The notes beneath the pieces were generated by a model that was not told the origin of the DNA, made no database searches, and was given only the letters and a program-made list of their open reading frames with translations. A stretch of DNA of 34,559 bases from a virus: IMG/VR virus record IMGVR_UViG_3300001472_000020, positions 2,327 to 36,885 of that record; one strand, given 5' to 3'. How positions within the stretch are numbered: the stretch's first letter is position 1; each line of letters begins with the position of its first letter. The translations under genes and the position numbers were made by a program. Below are positions 28,927 to 34,559 of the stretch, piece after piece.

Positions 28927-31900
28927 TAAAAATAAATTCATTAGACTATCTTAAGAAAAAAGGTGTAACTGATGATGTAAGAAAAATTTTAGATAGAGAA
29001 GAATTTGATAAGGTTAATGACCAACTTACAGAACTTGCTAGAATTAAATATGGTCTAGAAACTCAAGGGGATAAATTGTTTGGAGTAAATATATCTGAGC
29101 AGATTGACCCTAGAACATCTAGATATTGGAGAGATGATCAATATAAGATTTATAGAGCAATCCCTAATGATACATTATTTGAAAAGTTAGATCAATTATA
29201 TAAGCAAAGACAGAATACAGAAAGTTTAGATACTATAAATTCAGATACACGTTTTTTTAAGTTTGACCCTTTTTTATATAACCAAGGTGTACCTATGGTT
29301 GATATTGATATAAATGACTTAAAAAATGCTAGAGTTAAGGAGAAGGTAGAAATTATAGCAGAAAAGCTAGCTGGTAGTATGAATGTACAATATGCAAATA
29401 TTACTTCAGAAGCAGCTACTCAATTGCTAAAAAATAGACCTATACCTTACAGAGGAGAACCTGGATTTTATTTTGCAGGTACAGTGTATACTGTGGGAGA
29501 TAATGTTTCTTTATCAACTGTCATGCATGAATTTTCACATCCACTTCTCCAAGGGTTGAGAAGAGATAATGTAAAATTATTTAGGAGTCTTTATGATCAG
29601 TTCATGGCTACAGGAGAAGGTCTTGGTGTTAATGAATATGTAAAACAAGTATATCCTGAATTAAAAGAAGACTCTGATTTATTTAAAGAAGAAGTTCTTG
29701 CTTTTGGTTTACAATTAAAATCGGTAAATAAAATAACAAATGAAGTTGAGACAGATGGTTTTAGCTCATTTATTAAAAGATTATTAGCAGGTATTAAAAA
29801 AATGCTAAGAAATATGTTCGGATCTAAAGTAAAGGTATCTAAGCTAGATGTAGATACTTCTTTGGATGAAATGGCAGATATGCTTATTGAAAAGGATTTT
29901 GAATTTAAAACTGCAGATGTAACAGAAGAAGATCTTGTTATGTATGCTAGAATGGTATCTGAAAGAGCTAATGAGTTAGCTAAAGGAACTACTGAAGGAA
30001 GTCTACAAGATATATTGGAGAAAACTTACGCTTCTAACTTAGATATATTAAGAAATGCTAAAAACTTTAGAGGTGATAAAAAAACAAAAAGTATTGTAAG
30101 AGAAACCTTATTTGAAAAAGGGACCTCTCAATTGTTACCTGGTGTTAGATCTTCACTATCAGCTTATGTAGATACTCAAGAGTTAAAAAACTTAGAGGAT
30201 GATGATCTTATTGAAAATATATTAAACTCTGAAGAAGCTAAAATTAATGATATTCAAAATAAATCAGTAGCACTTATTAATAGCTTCGACACTATTAATA
30301 ATATGAGTAAGAATATACTAAAAGATATTAATAAGATATCTAAAGATCAAACTTTAAATAGCAGACATACAATTGCTATGTTAGCTTTATATAAGAATAC
30401 ATCCCGTGCTTGGATGACATTACTAAAAGATATTGATAAAGAGATTACTTTAGAAAGTGGGGAGTTTATAGATACTAATAATCCATTTTATGCAACTCTT
30501 AATGAAATAGCAAATAATGTTACTAGAATTCAAACTGGTGTTGCAGATGTACTAAAGAAAAATAATGTACAGTTTTTCGTAGAGATAACTAGTTATATGA
30601 ATGAGTTTGTAAATAAAAAACTTAATTCTAATTTAGGGACCGCTTTAAAAAACGCATTTCCTGACTTACAAGAAAGAGAAAAAATTGTATTAGATATAGC
30701 TAATAAAGTTGAGCAGCAATCATTAACTCAAGAAGATATTCAAGGTCTTGTAGATAAAGGAGCCCCAGCACAGATTCTTAAAGAATTTTTAAAAGAATAC
30801 AAGGACAATGTAGTTGATGAAGAAAAAATAAAAAATGCATTAACTGGTAATGCCCATGATGTATCCTGGTTTAATAGATGGTTAGAAAGCTATAGTTCTT
30901 CTAATGATGTTGTAGTAGGTCCATTAGCAATGTTTATTCAAGATCAAAGAACTGAAGTTGAAAATGAAGTTTGGAAAAAGTCAATGGCTTTTAGAACTAA
31001 GCTAAAGGAGTTATTACCTAAAGTAAATTTTTCTAAGCTTAACACGGCACAGGTAAGAGATCTTGTAGGAGAAAAGGATACTATAATGTTTTTTGATAAA
31101 GAAACTGGTGAGCCAGCTGAAAAAGAAATATATAAATTTGTTAGTGAGTTTGGTAATGGGTATAGATATCAACAAGATATGTTACAGTACAACCTTGCAA
31201 AGGCCAAAGATGTTGGAGATCAAAACAAAATTGCTGAAGCACAACAAGCATTACAGGACTTTAACAATGACTATATGTGGCAAGAATATGTTCCAGAGTA
31301 CTACTCTAGAAATAATATTTTTAAAGAATCTTCTGTGGGTAAATTAGCATATAGTGTAAGAAAAGAAAAACTAGCAGCTTTTAATAATCTTCAAAATCAA
31401 TTTGATAATGAACTTGAAAGAGTTGAGAACTATGGTTCTATAAAAGCCGCATGGAGAGAGTATCAACAACTATCTTCACTTGAGTATGAAGACGGTACTC
31501 CTAAAATAGATGATGTAGAAAATGGTATTTACGATAAAAGTATAGCTGAGGTATTAATAGAGTCAAAAAAAGGAACTCAGTTTAGAGAAATGGTTCCTAT
31601 TGCAGGATCTTTGCAAACATCATATAATGAGTATGTAACTTTGCTTGAATCTAGAGGTATAACTAGAGGTAGTGCTGAATTTAAAATGAAGCTTGCAGAC
31701 TGGCAAAAACAAAACATTAAAATAAAATATACCGATGAATATTGGGATTCTAGAAATGCAATTATAACAGAATTATCAGAATTACAATCACAAATAAATG
31801 AGACTACTAGTGATGAGTTTGATGTTTCTAATGCATTTAAAAGAATAAATGATTATATATATTCTTATAGAGATGAGTTTAATCAGCCTATTGCTAATGA

Positions 31901-34559
31901 GATGGGTGAAACAAGACTTAGGGAAATAAAAAATCTTCAGCAAAAAATTATTGATACTCAATCATTATTTGATAAAAGAACAGGTCTTAGAAAAGATCAA
32001 TCAGATGAGTTGTTTAAATTAACTAAGGACGCTAAAGAAGGTAAGCTTGAATTAGGTAGTGCTAAAATGGATAGATATAAATATCTTATTAGTTTACAAG
32101 AAGAAACTGGTATTTCAGCTCAAGATTCAGCTAGAGTTAAAGAGTTATTAAGTCAACTATTTGATTTGACTGAAGTTCAGTATACAGATTATTATATGGA
32201 TGCCATAAACTATAGTCTTTCAAAACAAAATCTAAAAGAAGTTGACTCAGAAGAAGTTAAAGATTTTATTAATAGTGATGACTTTCAAGAAATATTAGAT
32301 AATGATCAAGTGTTTAGGGATTGGTTTGTATTAAACCATGTTGAAAGAGAAAAATGGAATAATACTACTAAAGCATTAGAAGTTGAATTTGTACCTACAA
32401 AAGCAAATACAATGTCTATACCTAAAGATCCAAGTCATTATGAATCAAGTACTGTTGTAGATATTGAAACAGGACAGGATGTGATATTACCTGGTGTACC
32501 TAGCTCAAGACATTCTAGATTTGAAGTTAAAAATGAATATAGAACTATACCATATGGTGAAAGTAGAGAAGACTATGTAGGTAAGTATGTAGATAATAAA
32601 GGAAATTTTTTACCAAGAAAGTTTGATCCTAGTAATCAATATAGTGCTAAGGATGATAAGTTTATGAGTCAAAAATATAAAGAGTTATCATCTAATACAT
32701 CATCTCCAGTATTTCAATTACTTGAAGCAATGACCGAATATCATTTAGATATGCAAAAGGGTATGACAAACTACGGTAAGTTATATCTTGATATGCCAAG
32801 GTATGCTACTAAGAGAGGAGATTACTATCAAGCTTTTGAGAAAGGTAAATACGGAGAAAGGTTTAAAGAAGTTGGTGCTAATATAAAGGAGTGGATGAAA
32901 CAATCATTTACTAGATCAGCTGTTGACTTTGAAAATGACTATAACTATGATCCTGAAAACAACTTAGTAAATACAGATCTAAATGGAGATGCTGTAACTT
33001 ATATTCCTGTAACAGGTATATACAATCTTGAATTAGATATTACAGATATGGATGTTATTTCTGGTTTATTTAAGTATGCATTATCTATTCAGACACAGGG
33101 TAAGTTATTAGAGAGTTTACCTTTAGTAGAAAGCGTATTATCAACTTTACAAGATCCTAACAATCAACCAAAAGAACTTGAGAAGTATTCAAAAAATATG
33201 CAAAAAGTAAGAGGGATCTTACAAAAGGCCAATAAAAAAGGTGCCACTAATAATAGAATGCAACAAGTTAAGTCTTTAGTTGAAAGAGAATACTATGGTA
33301 AACAAGTAGAGGGTATAGATGAAACACACCCTATGATAGCTAGAACACTACAAACATTACAAGGTATATCTAGTTATGGTTCATTAGCATTAAATATTCC
33401 TGCAGATTTAAAAAACCAGTTTTCAGGTTATGTGCAGACTATTATTGAATCTGTTGGTGCAGATTTTATAACAACAAAAGATTTAGCATTAGCTACTCCG
33501 TGGGCATCTAAGGCAATGTTAGAATGGTCAAGAAGTGATATATATGAAACAGGGCCAGGATCATTGTCTGGACAATTAGTTCAAATATTTGACCCAGCAT
33601 TTAAAGCTACTGATGAATTTGGTAGAGAAGTTATGAGATCTATGGTAAAAGACCTTACTAATATGGAATGGATGTTTATGCATAGAAAGTTTGGTGAGAT
33701 GGATGTTGCTATGAAGTTGTTTGGTGGTTTTATTCACGGTCAAAAAATTACTCAAACTCTTAGTGATGGTACAGAAAAAACATTAAGATATGTTGATGCT
33801 TGGGAAAAAGATGAAAATGGCATTGCTAGATTAAAAGAAGGAATTCACCCAGGTTGGAATAATACTTCTGTATTTCATGAGTATATTAAAGGAGAAAGCT
33901 TAGCGGAAATAGCTAAAAAATATAACATTAGTGAAACTGAATTAAAAGCTAAAAATAGAATTAAATCTGAGATTCAGTTAGAAGATGGTCAAGAATTAGT
34001 CATAGCTAAATCAGAAAAATTTAAGGCATTTAAAAATAGATTACAAGGTACATCAAGAAGATTGTTTGGTGTATATGATAGAATGGGTCAACCAGAAGGT
34101 AACAAACTATTGATGTATAGAATGTTTATGTTTATGAGAAAGTGGTTTACTCCTATGTTTACTAATAGATTTGGTATGGATACTAAAACTGCTACATTAA
34201 GAAATGGTGGTGAAAGGTATGATTGGGCCCTTGGTACATATAACAAAGGTTATTATATAGGTGCATTTCAAACAATGTACAAAGTTTTATCTACAAAAGG
34301 TGCAGACTATCAATATTTAACTAAACAAGAAAAGTCAGATTTTAGAAGATTTGCAAGTGAAGGTCTAGCTACAGTTATGCTAGCTTTAATAGCTTCTATG
34401 TTATTGGGCTTTGATCCAGATGATGAGGATAAGTGGAAAAAAATGAAAAGAAGATCAGGTGCAATTAATGAAGGTAATTATGATACATACGGATTTTTAG
34501 CTAATCACGCACTACTTCTTATACTAGGTGTACAAGCAGAAACAACTGCATTTGTACCC
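28914..34559 (+). CDS. Giant virion protein with zincin, LysM-like and hydrophobic segments (3' end outside window)
   Basis: The frame is open from ATG 28914 through the last base, 1882 codons, with no stop in any line checked. HEFSH at 205-209 with KEEVLAF at 258-264 is a zinc-metallopeptidase signature, again followed by an amphipathic helix (FIKRLLAGIKKMLRNMF) as in the polymerase protein. Long helical, Glu/Lys-rich stretches follow to about residue 1250. Residues 1654-1697 (YIKGESLAEIAKKYNIS through DGQELVI) resemble a LysM repeat. Then comes a conserved-looking MYRMFMFMRKWFTPMFTNRF (about 1737-1756). Residues 1817-1833 and from about 1864 are hydrophobic. It starts three bases after the polymerase stop in the same frame, so expression is likely coupled. 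It is probably packaged and ejected with the polymerase; the domains suggest proteolysis and envelope binding, which is inference. Confidence 0.87.
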   Translation, partial: MLCDVKINSLDYLKKKGVTDDVRKILDREEFDKVNDQLTELARIKYGLETQGDKLFGVNISEQIDPRTSRYWRDDQYKIYRAIPNDTLFEKLDQLYKQRQNTESLDTINSDTRFFKFDPFLYNQGVPMVDIDINDLKNARVKEKVEIIAEKLAGSMNVQYANITSEAATQLLKNRPIPYRGEPGFYFAGTVYTVGDNVSLSTVMHEFSHPLLQGLRRDNVKLFRSLYDQFMATGEGLGVNEYVKQVYPELKEDSDLFKEEVLAFGLQLKSVNKITNEVETDGFSSFIKRLLAGIKKMLRNMFGSKVKVSKLDVDTSLDEMADMLIEKDFEFKTADVTEEDLVMYARMVSERANELAKGTTEGSLQDILEKTYASNLDILRNAKNFRGDKKTKSIVRETLFEKGTSQLLPGVRSSLSAYVDTQELKNLEDDDLIENILNSEEAKINDIQNKSVALINSFDTINNMSKNILKDINKISKDQTLNSRHTIAMLALYKNTSRAWMTLLKDIDKEITLESGEFIDTNNPFYATLNEIANNVTRIQTGVADVLKKNNVQFFVEITSYMNEFVNKKLNSNLGTALKNAFPDLQEREKIVLDIANKVEQQSLTQEDIQGLVDKGAPAQILKEFLKEYKDNVVDEEKIKNALTGNAHDVSWFNRWLESYSSSNDVVVGPLAMFIQDQRTEVENEVWKKSMAFRTKLKELLPKVNFSKLNTAQVRDLVGEKDTIMFFDKETGEPAEKEIYKFVSEFGNGYRYQQDMLQYNLAKAKDVGDQNKIAEAQQALQDFNNDYMWQEYVPEYYSRNNIFKESSVGKLAYSVRKEKLAAFNNLQNQFDNELERVENYGSIKAAWREYQQLSSLEYEDGTPKIDDVENGIYDKSIAEVLIESKKGTQFREMVPIAGSLQTSYNEYVTLLESRGITRGSAEFKMKLADWQKQNIKIKYTDEYWDSRNAIITELSELQSQINETTSDEFDVSNAFKRINDYIYSYRDEFNQPIANEMGETRLREIKNLQQKIIDTQSLFDKRTGLRKDQSDELFKLTKDAKEGKLELGSAKMDRYKYLISLQEETGISAQDSARVKELLSQLFDLTEVQYTDYYMDAINYSLSKQNLKEVDSEEVKDFINSDDFQEILDNDQVFRDWFVLNHVEREKWNNTTKALEVEFVPTKANTMSIPKDPSHYESSTVVDIETGQDVILPGVPSSRHSRFEVKNEYRTIPYGESREDYVGKYVDNKGNFLPRKFDPSNQYSAKDDKFMSQKYKELSSNTSSPVFQLLEAMTEYHLDMQKGMTNYGKLYLDMPRYATKRGDYYQAFEKGKYGERFKEVGANIKEWMKQSFTRSAVDFENDYNYDPENNLVNTDLNGDAVTYIPVTGIYNLELDITDMDVISGLFKYALSIQTQGKLLESLPLVESVLSTLQDPNNQPKELEKYSKNMQKVRGILQKANKKGATNNRMQQVKSLVEREYYGKQVEGIDETHPMIARTLQTLQGISSYGSLALNIPADLKNQFSGYVQTIIESVGADFITTKDLALATPWASKAMLEWSRSDIYETGPGSLSGQLVQIFDPAFKATDEFGREVMRSMVKDLTNMEWMFMHRKFGEMDVAMKLFGGFIHGQKITQTLSDGTEKTLRYVDAWEKDENGIARLKEGIHPGWNNTSVFHEYIKGESLAEIAKKYNISETELKAKNRIKSEIQLEDGQELVIAKSEKFKAFKNRLQGTSRRLFGVYDRMGQPEGNKLLMYRMFMFMRKWFTPMFTNRFGMDTKTATLRNGGERYDWALGTYNKGYYIGAFQTMYKVLSTKGADYQYLTKQEKSDFRRFASEGLATVMLALIASMLLGFDPDDEDKWKKMKRRSGAINEGNYDTYGFLANHALLLILGVQAETTAFVP
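29526..29705 (+). other. HEFSH zincin motif with downstream Glu ligand
   Basis: His205-Glu206-Phe-Ser-His209 lies in the hydrophobic context STVM before and PLLQGL after. Glu259 or Glu260 in FKEEVLAF, about 50 residues later, can serve as third ligand. The site is intact and looks like a divergent paralogue of the HEAWH site in the preceding protein. Confidence 0.72.
33873..34004 (+). other. LysM-like segment
   Basis: Residues 1654-1697 follow the LysM plan: YIKGESLAEIAKKYNIS for the first strand and helix, ETELKAKN for the second helix, and LEDGQELVI for the final strand. LysM domains usually bind peptidoglycan. A helix-turn-helix reading of LAEIAKKYNISETELK is possible, but it does not explain the GQELVI strand. 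Confidence 0.5.

Noticed and set aside
31093-31347. Plus-strand open frame of 84 codons in another frame
   Set aside because: It lies inside the 28914 gene, whose frame is open throughout. The short product is Lys/Leu-rich with no recognisable features.
1-34559. Stop-codon reassignment (TAG to Gln), known in some crAss-like phages
   Set aside because: All genes stay open under the standard code and all six visible stops are TAA. No gene needs an in-frame TAG or TGA read as sense.
1-34559. tRNA genes, CRISPR arrays, insertion sequences, integrase or attachment sites
   Set aside because: There is no spacer large enough for a tRNA except the 61-bp gap, which has no cloverleaf. No regularly spaced repeats and no transposase or integrase-like product were seen.

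Overview
The window is a compact, strongly A+T-rich piece of a tailed-phage genome. All genes lie on the + strand and nearly every base is coding: 34.5 kb hold only seven genes, five complete and more than 3 kb long, one cut by each edge. The best assignment is a crAss-like phage (Crassvirales) or a close relative infecting a Bacteroidota host. The anchor is the 3300-residue product at 19008-28910. It carries GGDFDID at residues 2273-2279, the catalytic Asp signature of the two-barrel, single-subunit virion RNA polymerases known from crAss-like phages (phi14:2 gp66), with an R-x-P motif 38 residues upstream as in cellular beta-prime subunits. Gene starts show no convincing Shine-Dalgarno sequences, which fits a Bacteroidota host. 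No terminase, portal, capsid, replication, integrase, tRNA or CRISPR feature is present, so host and family cannot be fixed from this piece.

Layout. (1) 1-999 is the 3' end of a gene of unknown function. (2) 1039-4695 and 4706-7909 encode two multidomain proteins built from small helical modules, Gln/Met-rich linkers and recurrent Gly-Gly motifs. The second resembles a structural protein conserved in crAss-like phages. (3) After a 61-bp A+T-rich spacer with a possible hairpin, 7971-34559 holds four very large genes: a conserved protein with a MATYLQGVTDYIP start; a 2446-residue protein with a Gly-rich hydrophobic segment and a RecB/Cas4-type PD-(D/E)XK nuclease; the RNA polymerase, with an HEAWH zincin ahead of the catalytic region; and a protein with an HEFSH zincin, a LysM-like segment and hydrophobic segments, running off the window.

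The four giants share one reading frame. Each junction is TAA, one sense codon, then ATG, so 8863 codons are interrupted by only three stops. The last two junctions also resemble each other (Lys-Cys-stop, then Met-x-Cys). This looks like one giant polyprotein-like unit split into separately terminated pieces.

Inferred role: these proteins are probably packaged in the virion and delivered with the DNA. The zincins, LysM-like segment and hydrophobic segments could help process cargo or cross the envelope, the nuclease could act on nucleic acid in the infected cell, and the polymerase could transcribe the first phage genes. Only the RNA polymerase role has direct experimental precedent in a relative; the rest is inference from motifs and context.
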